The translations under genes and the position numbers were made by a program. Under the pieces are notes generated by a model. The model had not been told where the DNA came from, searched no databases, and was given only the letters and a program-made list of their open reading frames with translations. DNA of 64,000 nucleotides from Cladopsammia gracilis (lineage: Eukaryota; Cnidaria; Anthozoa; Scleractinia; Dendrophylliidae): assembly GCA_022457155.1 (NCBI GenBank), contig JAJGOT010000164.1, forward strand, positions 1,178,501-1,242,500, written 5' to 3'. Of the stretch, positions 11,464 through 21,500 are shown piece after piece (position 1 is the stretch's first letter; the number at the start of each line of letters is the position of its first letter).

Positions 11464-12111
11464 TAACAATTTTGAATATTTCAAGGAAGCCAGAACATTA
11501 CTGGAAAGACGGCGAAATTATGGGTCGGCTTTTACAGGGAAAAATTTCGAGAATTTATTAGATTTTCTCCGATTTTTGCGTTACATATATAGCTGCATTA
11601 ATCTTTTCCGCCATCGAAAGGATCAAGTCAGTCTTCTCTCCACGAGGTGCGCAGTATCACTTGCGCATGTACGACGCCACATATAACATGACGCAATTCA
11701 AAATGGCGCAGAAATGGTACACGAATCAACAAAAAATTCGTGAATCACCCTGCTGGCTACGCAGGACACCCAAAAAATAACTGAACGCCTAACAAATTAC
11801 GATGCTTTCTACGAACGCAATTAGTTATGCATACAAATGTATGCTTTTTTAACCGAAACAAAAGCCGAAACGACAGGAGCGCTTTCCTTTTGTTTGGAAA
11901 ATCCGGTTGTTCCGGTGGTAAATCAAATGGAAGAGACTTTTCCACTGGACATTTTTTGGAAAAAAAAAAGGAATATCTTCAGAGGTAGTTTTCTTTTCTC
12001 GTTTTTGCCGAAATGATCGGAAAATGCTGTACCATCTTCTGCGTCCCACTAGTGCCATGCTCCTTGACGAATTAAAGGCCATGTTTGTTATTGTACATCG
12101 TTAGTACACAA

Positions 12112-12180
12112 GTAGTAGTATAAGTATGTTTTACTCCTTTTTACTGTATATAAAGGAGTAAAACATACTTATACTACTAC
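12112..12180. repeat. Near-perfect palindrome
   Basis: The arm gtagtagtataagtatgttt and nine further bases are repeated in inverted orientation around a 10-base centre. It lies in the insertion-rich part of the second upstream unit. Confidence 0.85.
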
Positions 12181-12252
12181 TTACACAGTCTCCTCAAGAA
12201 AGAAAAAGCAACTCCGTGCTAAAGGAACACGCTCTTCCCGTTCCGTTTTGAT

Positions 12253-12465
12253 TGAGGACAATAGGCCATTTCCGAGTTGTCTTTAGCCTTTCTATCAAAG
12301 CGAGGCTAGGTGCGAAACCTTTCATATGAAAATGAGTTTTCATTCACATGTAAACAAAACTTATTTGCATATGAATGAAAACTCATTTTCATATGAAAGG
12401 TTTCGCACCTAGCCTCGCTTTGATAGAGAGGCTAAAGGCAACTCGGAAATGGCCTATTTGTCCTG
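12253..12465. repeat. Foldback element with about 90-base arms
   Basis: The left arm starts ataggccatttccgagttg at 12261; the right arm ends caactcggaaatggcctat at 12457. The arms are almost identical and separated by only about 12 bases. Transcription would give a long hairpin RNA. Confidence 0.85.
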
Positions 12466-12523
12466 TTCCTTTTAACAGGAAATTCTACCCAGTTTTTCCA
12501 TTTAAATGGAAAGCGCTCCAGAG

Positions 12524-13134
12524 CTCCTAAGGAGGGGGGCATTAGGGTTTTCTGTTTTTCAGTTTTGGTCATTTTTTAGTTCGGGTTTTCGGGTTTTGCA
12601 CCCAAAATTTCCGGTTTTTCGGTTTTTGTATCCGCTGTTATGGTTTTCTGTTTTTTCCTTTTTAAACATCCGGTTTTCGGTTTTTATGAATAAGAAAAGC
12701 GGTTTTTCGGTTTTGTTTTTTTTTTGTTTCCTTGTTTCTAGACCTTTTTTATTTATTTAACCTCGATCAACCATTGTAGGTTCACGTGATGCGCCATCCA
12801 AGTGACATTGCCTCTGAAAGTGGCCCACAAAAGGCAATAGAAGTTTTGCCTAATTCTATCGCAATAGCTTAAAGTTAAAGAATAAAGATGAGCTTATAGA
12901 AATCGCTAATAGAGGGTGGCCGCTTAATACAAGGCCGTTATATACAGGTTCGACTGTAGTTATATTTCTCTAAGGTATCAAGGGTCAGTGGTTTAAGGTT
13001 TGTGAATTTGCTATTTTGATCATTATGTTTGGCCGTTTTTCGGTTTTCATCGATTTTTATTGCGGTTTTTCGGTTTTCACGGAAATTTTAATCCGTTTTC
13101 CGGTTTCTTATAGGCCCCAATGCCCCCCTCCCTA
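12524..13134. mobile_element. Inverted-repeat element rich in ttttcgg
   Basis: The ends cctaaggaggggggcatt and aatgcccccctccctagg are inverted. The inside is T-rich with many ggtttttcgg repeats. It includes a pogo-like end fragment at about 12925-12958. The 84-residue open frame at 12506 is low-complexity Phe-rich and not a gene. Confidence 0.6.
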
Positions 13135-13555
13135 GGAAAAACAAGAGCTCTTACATGTATAATTAATGTGTGGGGTTATACGGTAATCTTGCCCCATCTG
13201 TTGCAGAAACCTCAAAACAGTTAACAATTTTGAATATTTCAAGGAAGCCAGATCATTGCTAGGAAGACGGCGAAATTATGGATCGAGTTTTACAGGCGAA
13301 AATTAGCGTTACATATATAACTGCATTTATCTTTCCGCCATGTTTTTCACGGTCGAGAGTTGCAAAGGCTTTCCTGTTTTTAATTTTCATTGGTTCTAAA
13401 ACAATAGGCTTTTGTTCTTTGAATCGTACATAATGGCACAGATCTATGGGAAATCAGCCGCGCATTTCACTTTCGACTTCCGTGTTTCAGAGTCACTGAG
13501 GTATAATTAATTGTAGTTTTCTAATAGCTAATGCTTTACTAAGGAAGTAAACAAA

Positions 13556-15256
13556 ATGAGCATCAGTGCACAGGTGATAGAAGTGTTTGGTCACATCGTA
13601 ACCAATTTTACACGAGGCGTGACAGAACACTACAATCCAGAAGAACCCGAATTCACGGCAGAGTCTTTTGGTTACAATCCTCTGGAAAGCACAGGAAGAG
13701 AATGGTATTGTCATCCTGTTGACGAACTTATTTACCAAGAATACAGCGACAGAGAAGCCACAAGCTTAAACTATCTAGCATCCAGCAGTCTTGATGTTAA
13801 AGTTATTGATGCATGCTCAACAGAGGAAAACGCAGAAACAGAGGAAGATCAGCAAGATGACAACAGCCAAGCCATGGCTTGGAAACAACTGAGACCATCT
13901 GCTCTCCACACAGTTTGTAAATCAATGTACATTGGAGCTTTGATTTCGCTTTTAGCCGCTCTCTTCATAGGGACAATATACATGCTGGTGTCTTATCTCT
14001 CGTTTAAGACTGTACAGGATTGTCAGTTTTACCCTATGAAATTAATTTCAGTACAAATGCAGTGGATAAGATCAATGTCTGATGTGGTTTCTTGTAGTTT
14101 TCTATATATTTGGTTTTTTGTACTGCTGCAGCTGTTTTTTCGCCCATTTCAATTAATGGGGATTAAACGAAAACTGCTCCTAGTGTGTTTCATTACATAT
14201 TCTTTGGACACTCTTTATCGCGTTGCCCTGCAAGCTCTTGGTATATCTCATTCCAACATTTCTAATCTGCAAAAGATTCCTCTTAACGCTTGTATTCTTA
14301 TCAATCAATGTCTGCAAATATGTGTCTTAACGCATTACTTCTGTACAAGTTCAAGACAGAAGCTGACTTTGTTCTTGCAATTGTTAATACCAAGTTGTTT
14401 TGGTATGTTCACCTTCTTCATCGTAGCGTCCTTGATTTATCCAGCATACAACAAAGAAAATGCAGATGGAAAACTATTAATTGCAGTCTTCGCTCCTCTC
14501 GTTGGAGTTGTTGTAAAAGTAACCTCGCGTATTTGTGTTCAGAAGTTGTATAACATTACCCATCCGGGATATTCGTATGTCTTATTATCGCCGTTGTATT
14601 GTGGCTCAGCGATCATTTTTCGAGTGTTGCAAGCCGATCTGGACAATTTACAAGCCATCGCTATTCTTGGAATAATTCACGGTGCTGCAGAAGTCATAGA
14701 GCGAAGCACTATGGTTTTAATTGATCACATTTGTCATCTCCTTTGGAAAAGAACATCAGCTCCTTGGGGAAGTTTTCGTACTCCTCGCCGTGAGAGACTA
14801 ATGGCTGATATCGCTATCATGAGCATGTTGTTTGAATCAACTGCTATCGTGTCTGTAAACGGATATTTATACTTATACCAATTCATATACTTGGAGAAGG
14901 AGTCCTTCATCAATTCGCTTCAATTATTTGCAATTCATACTGCAGTTTCGCTTGCGATTGAGTGGGTCTTTACCAGCGCTTCTCTAGCGATTGAAACTCG
15001 TTATCAAAATATGGCCGTCATGTCTGTTTGGCGACGAAGATGGAAAAGACATATTTTGGTGGCGATTGTAAATGCAGTGCCAATGGCTTTGTGGACTAGC
15101 ACTAACCTCTTAAGCATTGTTCATGGGCGTTTTAATGAACGTCAACTGAGCCATGTAAAATGCCGTTTACGTAAGAATTGTGAGATTACTCAAATAGAGC
15201 TTTTTTGGTGGCATTCTCTGCGTTCAAAATGGTGGGCGTCAGTTGCACAAGTATGA
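13556..15256 (+). CDS. Uncharacterised multi-pass membrane protein, intronless, complete
   Basis: The 566-codon frame is uninterrupted and reads as a real protein. Residues 1-120 are hydrophilic, with an acidic stretch at 85-104 (TEENAETEEDQQDD). After that come about ten hydrophobic segments: roughly 124-150, 174-198, 204-228, 241-263, 270-297, 305-325, 340-359, 364-391, 416-444, 455-480 and 499-522. Basic loops lie between them (KRK near 205, RTPRRER near 408, RRRWKRH near 493). There is no obvious signal peptide. The start at 13556 is the first ATG, preceded by aaa. I do not recognise the family. Topology alone would allow a transporter, channel or seven-plus-helix receptor, and no motif decides between them. 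A near-identical C-terminal copy at 1-608 shows a local tandem family. The upstream region is duplicated at 9.6-13.3 kb. The absence of introns suggests an old retrocopy origin or an intronless cnidarian family. Confidence 0.8.
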   Translation: MSISAQVIEVFGHIVTNFTRGVTEHYNPEEPEFTAESFGYNPLESTGREWYCHPVDELIYQEYSDREATSLNYLASSSLDVKVIDACSTEENAETEEDQQDDNSQAMAWKQLRPSALHTVCKSMYIGALISLLAALFIGTIYMLVSYLSFKTVQDCQFYPMKLISVQMQWIRSMSDVVSCSFLYIWFFVLLQLFFRPFQLMGIKRKLLLVCFITYSLDTLYRVALQALGISHSNISNLQKIPLNACILINQCLQICVLTHYFCTSSRQKLTLFLQLLIPSCFGMFTFFIVASLIYPAYNKENADGKLLIAVFAPLVGVVVKVTSRICVQKLYNITHPGYSYVLLSPLYCGSAIIFRVLQADLDNLQAIAILGIIHGAAEVIERSTMVLIDHICHLLWKRTSAPWGSFRTPRRERLMADIAIMSMLFESTAIVSVNGYLYLYQFIYLEKESFINSLQLFAIHTAVSLAIEWVFTSASLAIETRYQNMAVMSVWRRRWKRHILVAIVNAVPMALWTSTNLLSIVHGRFNERQLSHVKCRLRKNCEITQIELFWWHSLRSKWWASVAQV

Positions 15257-16370
15257 GTGCTAATAAACGTCCGACGCTGCTCAGGAGTAAAATTTTCGGG
15301 TACAAGTAAGCTGAGCATAACCTTGTCGTACTTCTCAAGTTCCCAATGTTCAAAATGGCGTGTATGGTACTTCTTCTGCAAACGTTAGGCGTTATTAAAT
15401 AGCACGAATATTTGGAGTCAGTGCAAACCCTTTGGACTCTCTCGATGACTAAAAGTTGTACTCGAGATCGCTATCGCTTTTGGTGGAATGAACTGCTAGA
15501 AATGGTCAAAGAAATACAACCCGAAATCGAACATCGAGGAGGTGAAACATGTCAGTTTCAGCGAAGAATCTTACTGCTTTATAATTTTTTGTGACAGGTG
15601 CCTTTCAAGAGCATGATGGTGATCAACCGAATTTCCCTGATGACGCGAAAGATCTGAAACGAACCCTAGAACCCTAGAACCCTGGCCATAAACGCGTGTA
15701 TGGATTACAAATGTACATAGAGAACGGACTTAGAGGGTTTTTAGATGTCTGGGTTCACAACCCTTAAGTTCTCAGTGACCTCGGTTCCAATTTAGGCAGT
15801 GAACGATAGTACGTTGAGATCTTTTTTTATGACATAAGCACGTTAATTATATCAATAACAAAATGCTCGAATCTGATTGGTTCTCAAAAGCCCTTAATTT
15901 CTGCTTACTACTGCAGTACCCAAAGTGTCCGATTTGACCTGTCCGATTACAAGAAGTTTGTAATCGGACAGGTAAAATCGGACAGTTGAGCAGCCAATTA
16001 AAATTGAGCAGAAAAATTTTCTAGCCAATCAAATCAAATTGCTTCAACAGATTAACCAATCAAAATCAGGGAAAAATCATGACCTAAGCGGGTTCCCCAG
16101 ACTACAAACTGAAAAAACACACAATGGACGAAATTAATTGGTCCAACGAGTTTTATTCGAATTTGACAGCTTGTTACAAAGCCTAAACCTAGATGGCATG
16201 GAAGCTACAGTCAACCAAGAAAACGAGCCTTCCAACAATGGTGAAGTCAATCAATCAATCATCCAGTTCAATGTACATAAAGTAAGCATTCTCTGTCAAA
16301 GAAAGAAGGAATACTATAAACAAGGAACGTGGAATACTATAAACTGCTGGTAAGAACTGGAAAATTGGGT
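14568..16370 (+). repeat. Segmental duplication, copy 2 (partner 1-1510)
   Basis: Shares the gene 3' half and 3' flank with the start of the window. The final shared block ends near gctggtaagaactgg at about 16340-16360. Between about 15610 and 16240 this copy carries sequence the partner lacks. The short open frames in it (for example 16138-16353) have no recognised product. Confidence 0.8.
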
Positions 16371-16753
16371 AGTTCTTGGTGTTGCGGATGCGGGTCTGGA
16401 TCACGTTTCACGAAAAATAAAATTGTCATTTAACGTTTCACGGAGAATAAAATGGCCATTTCAAGGCGAAAAAAAAAACATTCCTTACTTAATTAAACAA
16501 AAGAAATAAATTATTCATCCCTGAACCTCGATGTGGTTTCTTTTGTTTTATTCCCCTAAGCCTCGGAGCCAAGTATGAATTTAAATATATCGGAATTGGT
16601 CTAGTAAATTACATCCAAAGTACAGCTTTGTTTGTTGTCTTCACCGACCGTCCACTCCTCGTTCTTCCTGATGTAAAAGAGAGCTGAGTTCTTTGTTTTG
16701 CTCATGTTCTGTAAAATTACCTAACCTTGTAGAGTGACCTGGGGTCCAGAATG

Positions 16754-17103
16754 GGTGGTGACTAGAATGGATACTCCAAAATCAGGTTGGACACCTTATT
16801 GAGACTTATATAACGGAGTAACTGGTTAGCTTTCAGTTGAGGTTAAGGGCAGCAGTTTATATAGTTAAATTTAGGACTAAGCAACCCGAGAAGCTAGGTG
16901 GTACAGTGGTACGGTAGGGCTATGTAAGCCTAAGCGTAGCTGAGGTCACAGGTTCAATCCTGAGTGGGGATTTTAGATTTTCTTTTTTACACTTAAAGAT
17001 TTATTGAAAATAATTTGTAAGTGTCGACATCACGTTATATAATTTTCAATAAGTGTCCGAGGTGATCCAACCTGATTTTGGAGTATCCATTCTAGTCACG
17101 ACC
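16754..17103. mobile_element. Mutator-like inverted-repeat element containing a tRNA-like sequence
   Basis: Terminal inverted repeats of 38 bases with one mismatch (left end ggtggtgactagaatggata) enclose about 270 bases. The flanks carry the 10-base direct repeat gtccagaatg (16744-16753 and 17104-17113). A 9-10 base target duplication is typical of Mutator-type (MULE) transposition. No transposase is present. Confidence 0.85.
16893..16972 (+). repeat. tRNA-like / SINE-like sequence inside the Mutator-like element
   Basis: The segment has an A-box-like ggtggtacagtggta and a B-box-like ggttcaatcctg about 50 bases later, as in tRNA-derived SINEs. The acceptor stem does not pair well, so it is not a working tRNA gene. 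It could supply an internal RNA polymerase III promoter. Confidence 0.55.
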
Positions 17104-17531
17104 GTCCAGAATGACGATCAGTCACGGTCATGGTTCGTCACGCAATTTTCCACCGGTGTAGTTAAACCAGGGGCGGATCTAGGGGGAGGGTGCAGGGGGT
17201 GCGGACCCCCCCCCCCCCCCTTGAGATGACCTGGTCTGCGTTGTTCGCTTTTAAAATTTGTTTACGTCACCCTTCAGTTACGTCATTCCTTATAGGTCAC
17301 CCCCTCCTAAGAAAAATCCTGCATCCGCCCCTGTAAATGCTTTATACTGGATAATTTTTTGGGAGGAAGAAAGAATCACGGTTTACAGTAGCTTTTCACG
17401 AGAAAAAAACAACAGTCATTTTGCGGTGCTCATGAAAAAAAGTCGATTCACGGTTTACGGGTATGTTGCCATTTCACAATTCTCGGGAAAAAAAAAAGGC
17501 CTTTCACGGATCACGAAAAAACCCTTTACCA
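17104..17531. other. Intergenic, poly-C tract and degraded repeats
   Basis: A run of about 18 C lies near 17204-17220. The rest shows repeated fragments of the form ttcacggttta but no gene. Confidence 0.5.
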
Positions 17532-18038
17532 CCCTCTACATTAACGGGAAACTTCTCCTGGTCCTGGCCGGCAAAGCGCTCATATCATCTTTGTAACTAT
17601 CACCTATATTAAAGGGACACTGTCCCGACTGATATATCGTGTTTTGATGATCATGGCGAGGAACTCAATTTATTATCTTGAAATACGAAGAAAGAATCGT
17701 TAAATGCGATGAAAACAAAGAAATATTAACTAAAGAGACAAAATAAAGGCTAAAAAGGTTAAAATTTCACAAGAAATGACAATTTTGATTTCTTGACAAG
17801 CGGTCAAGAAATCAAATTTGATGAACGGGGTAATCCACTTCCATTATTGTAATCTTGCACTTAATATTGCTTCTGTTTTGTTCTATAGAATCTTATTGTT
17901 TAATTTTGTTTAATTAAGTTGGTGGCATTTGGTGGCATTTGGTGATGAAAAATGAAAATAATGTTAGGGAAATTTTGTATTTCGGCGGTCGCCTGCTCCT
18001 ATTCCCGATGGTGTCCCCTTAACCTGGAGGTTGCACAG
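17532..18038. mobile_element. Pogo/Tigger-like element, second copy
   Basis: Same family as 4432-8009, with the left end truncated. It carries the uninterrupted sequence ctgatatatcgtgttttg, which is the empty site for repeat H, and the site without the 230-base MITE. It ends ggaggttgcacag next to TA, just downstream of gene A. Confidence 0.7.
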
Positions 18039-18259
18039 TAGTGCTTTGTAATAGTGTTTCCTTTCTGGCGTTATTTAAATTCGTAACAAAACGCATGATA
18101 TATATTACGACTTGATAATACAACGTAATAATAACGTAATACAACGTGATACAACTTTAAATCCATCTATAACATGAAGAATACTGGTTTTGGCCAGCCG
18201 AAATATTGTGAAATTATAATATTACGTTGTATCAGCTGTGCAGGTCCTCGGAATTCTTC

Positions 18260-18577
18260 TTACGTTTTATTTAAATAAACATACCAGTAAGCGATATTAT
18301 ACAAAGCATATGCGAGAGGAAACAGTATTCGGGAGGCAATATCGAGCTTTTGGGCACAACTCCAATTCGAACAATATGTTTTCTTTGATAAGAGACTTCC
18401 CTTCAGCTGTAAGAAGCACTCCGTTTTCCCACGCGATTGTCCATGTTGGGAGGCTGGTGTTATTTCACTTGTCAGAGGTAGCACTTGTACCATTCTCTTG
18501 GGCTTCACGGGACAGTCAACTGAACGTCCACGAATACTGGGCTTTTCCTTATCCAAGGACAGTTGTGAAGAAGCGCT
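18260..18577 (-). CDS. Gene A exon h: cytoplasmic loop, M4 and stop
   Basis: 318 bases including the stop at 18260. The loop is Ser/Lys-rich (SLDKEKPSIRG). M4 is ILFPLAYALYNIAYWYVYL. Acceptor ccgcag. A broken copy lies at 8230-8555. Confidence 0.9.
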   Translation of the reverse strand, partial: SASSQLSLDKEKPSIRGRSVDCPVKPKRMVQVLPLTSEITPASQHGQSRGKTECFLQLKGSLLSKKTYCSNWSCAQKLDIASRILFPLAYALYNIAYWYVYLNKT

Positions 18578-21500
18578 CTGCGGGGAAAAGAAAAACATAT
18601 GGAAACGGAATTTTTAAGATCGTAGCGGCAATGTAATTTAAAACAACTGCTGTCACGCCCCAAATATGTGTTGCGAAAGGTACCTTTTTAAGAAGGCCGG
18701 CCACGTGCAAAGTACAGATCGCACGTATAAACACCTACCCTTGCACACACTTGTAACCAGGGTTTCTCTCTCATTTCTTTGCCCGCGTTAATAAGACGTA
18801 CCTCTCGAATGTTTCTCGGGAGCCCAATTCCATTTAATTTGATTTAACGCAAAATTTGGTTTCCTTTTGAGGTGTAAACCTCTTTGCCAACACAAGTCCG
18901 ATCCCTCGTACATCCCGCTTAACAAGTCCCTCGTACATCCCGCTTAATAGCCGCGCAGTGTAACTGTGTGTCAACAAAAGTGTAATCTAGTTAGTTTTCA
19001 TTACCAGTCCTTCGTTTTCGCGTCCTTCCTCCTGGCTTTCTCTTTCTTTATTGTAAGTAGGGCGCAGTCTCTCTACCACTACACACTCACCCAACGACAG
19101 GAAGATAAAGAGGAATGATGTCATAACATACCTATCCACCCCCTTTACATAGCTCACCTGCAGACAAAACGGGTTGGAGAACAGTGTACTTATTCATTGG
19201 TGGATAACAATAATGAAATCTTTAATTTAATTTTTATAAATCGTTCAAGCCAGGTTTGACTTTTGTATATAATAGTCTCTAAGAATTTTATTCATGCTAA
19301 GTTTATGTCAAAAACAGGAGCCCGTTTCCCGGAGCACGCAACATACTAAACATCTCTAAGCTGACGGGAAAACGTTATTTACTGTAAAAAGTAACAAGAA
19401 AGTATATAGCACATACTAGAAAAAACATTTATCTACCTAAATAATCCATTAATTGTCTTAAACCGCGATCTAAATAACCGGCCTATAATTTCCCGGAAAA
19501 GGGACTCTAAAAATAAATCCAGTCTTTAAAAACGCTGTGACACAAAAATATTAAAGATTCTCTCTCCGAGTCGTGGTCTTCTGGTCAAAAACGAGCTCAA
19601 ACCTTGGGCAACATGCCGTTGACGTAACCCAGCAAGAAGACAATGGTAAGAATGCAGGTGATACCCACAGTGAGCCTGTCTCCTCCATTCTCGGGACTCA
19701 TCCAGAACACGATCCAACTGAGCATGACCAGAAAGATACAAGGAAGGTACAGTTGAATGAAGTAGTATCCCAGGCTCCTTTGCAGCAGGAATGACACTTC
19801 CAGTACGGCATACGATGCATCTATGTGAAACATAATACATGAGATATCACAGTTAAGGTGGCTCGTAACAGTTTTCGGCTTTTTGACTGTATAACTTTGG
19901 AAAATTATAACAAAACACCAGGCCAAGGTCGTAATTAAATTATGGTGAAGTAAAAATGTACATTTAGTTGTTGACCAAGAGTGACTGTTATTTCGTCATC
20001 GATGGTTACCATGGTAACGATATGTGGGGATCATTCAGACCTACTATTTAGCTTTTGGGACTTATAACTTAAAAATTAACCAGGTGACCCCCAGGAAGGG
20101 GAACAAATTCCTTGGAGCAGATTTTTTATAAATGTAAAAAAAGACAATTTGTGAGTGGTGAAAAATTCCCTCCACAGAATTTTTTTTTAATTTTGTCTGA
20201 CTTTTCCTCTTAATAAAGCCCGGTTTCCATATGATCGGTACGATCGCTATGATCGCTACGATCGTTGCGATCGCTGACAAAAATAGTTCAGCGATCGCAG
20301 CGATTGATGGTTTCCATATGATCGCTGCGACCGCTACGATCGCTGAGAAAATGAATGAAGATCGAAGGGACCTGGGTCTGACATTCAACATGGTGACTGT
20401 GAATCGTCGACTCCTACTTGAAGCTTTTTTTTTACTTATGGGTATTTTTCAAATAAAATTGACGGTGGATTAATCACAATGCAGACTTTTTTTTTACCAA
20501 AAATTGAGTAAGTTTTACAAAGATCATTGTAATTGAAACCACTGCCAGCGACGTTTTGATCCATGGATTTTTTTATGGACCGTTTTCGTCGCTTAAATTG
20601 AACGACTTGTTGCTGAATACGAGGAAAAAAACACATGGCGATATAATTAGCTCGCTTGCTCGTGATCGATAGCTTGATGGTTTGTTGACAGTTCTACAAT
20701 TCACTTTGCAGTCTAGTCCTAGGTTTGATTTGTTCTAAAAGTAACAGTAATTAAGCTTTTTTGTCCAGAATCACAAATGTTTCTTTCTTCGTGGCGTCTG
20801 AATTGAGCAGGCATACGTTGGAGACTTGATGCATGGGAATAACTGTAAGTACTCTCAAGTCTTTTTCCGACTAAGGAAAATATGATTCTATAAACCTTGG
20901 TTCATCATAGCAAAATGTTGAGTTTCATAATACCGGGGGCCCGATATTTATTCCGTTTAGTTTTCTTTTTATTACACGTAACTTCGCCTTGTATTCATTC
21001 GTTTCTACTTCGTGCTTGTTCATGTTTTAGTAGCCGGGTTGTTATTTTGGTAAAAACTTAGTCTGATGAACTCTTATAGATCTAACTAGTCCTATGTATG
21101 ATATATTATTTTAACTGGTTCGAAATAAAGTTTATTTTTGAAGCTTAATTATTATAATTATTTTAGTTGTCAATTATACATGCATGGCGCCGCGTTAATG
21201 TCGATAGTGTTTATCGGTGTTGGTTCGCTAAGATCTTTGTGTTTTGCGCTATGATCAGCCAAAGCAGAGGCCGGCTCGAAGATCACAGAAAACGCATCTT
21301 AGGTAGGTAAAATAAACTGCCTGCCAAGTGAGTGAACGAAAACTTGACAGCTGACTTGAAAATGACAAAATACTATCGGGGGTGGAAGCGGAATAATGAA
21401 TAATGAATAACGGCTTAAAAAAGAAAATGAATAAGGAATAACGGCTTAAAAAGAAAATGAATAATAAATAACTAGTGTTTAATCGGGAATAATGAATTAT

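Larger units (their letters stand above)
9597..13340 (+). repeat. Tandemly duplicated upstream region of the membrane-protein gene
   Basis: One unit runs from a cagtcttctc start (9597, again 11633) through the sequence ggggttatacggtaatcttg (about 9869 and 13163) to a TATA-like acatatata (about 11583 and 13311) and the ttccgccat motif. Unit 1 is interrupted by the 9925-11463 element, unit 2 by about 1.2 kb of other repeats (11890-13134). The complete gene starts about 215 bases after unit 2. The TATA-like motif may be its promoter; this is a guess from position only. Confidence 0.7.

Noticed and set aside
19573..19794. Plus-strand open frame over the receptor M1-M2 exon
   Set aside because: The minus strand carries the conserved channel helices; the plus frame is its shadow.
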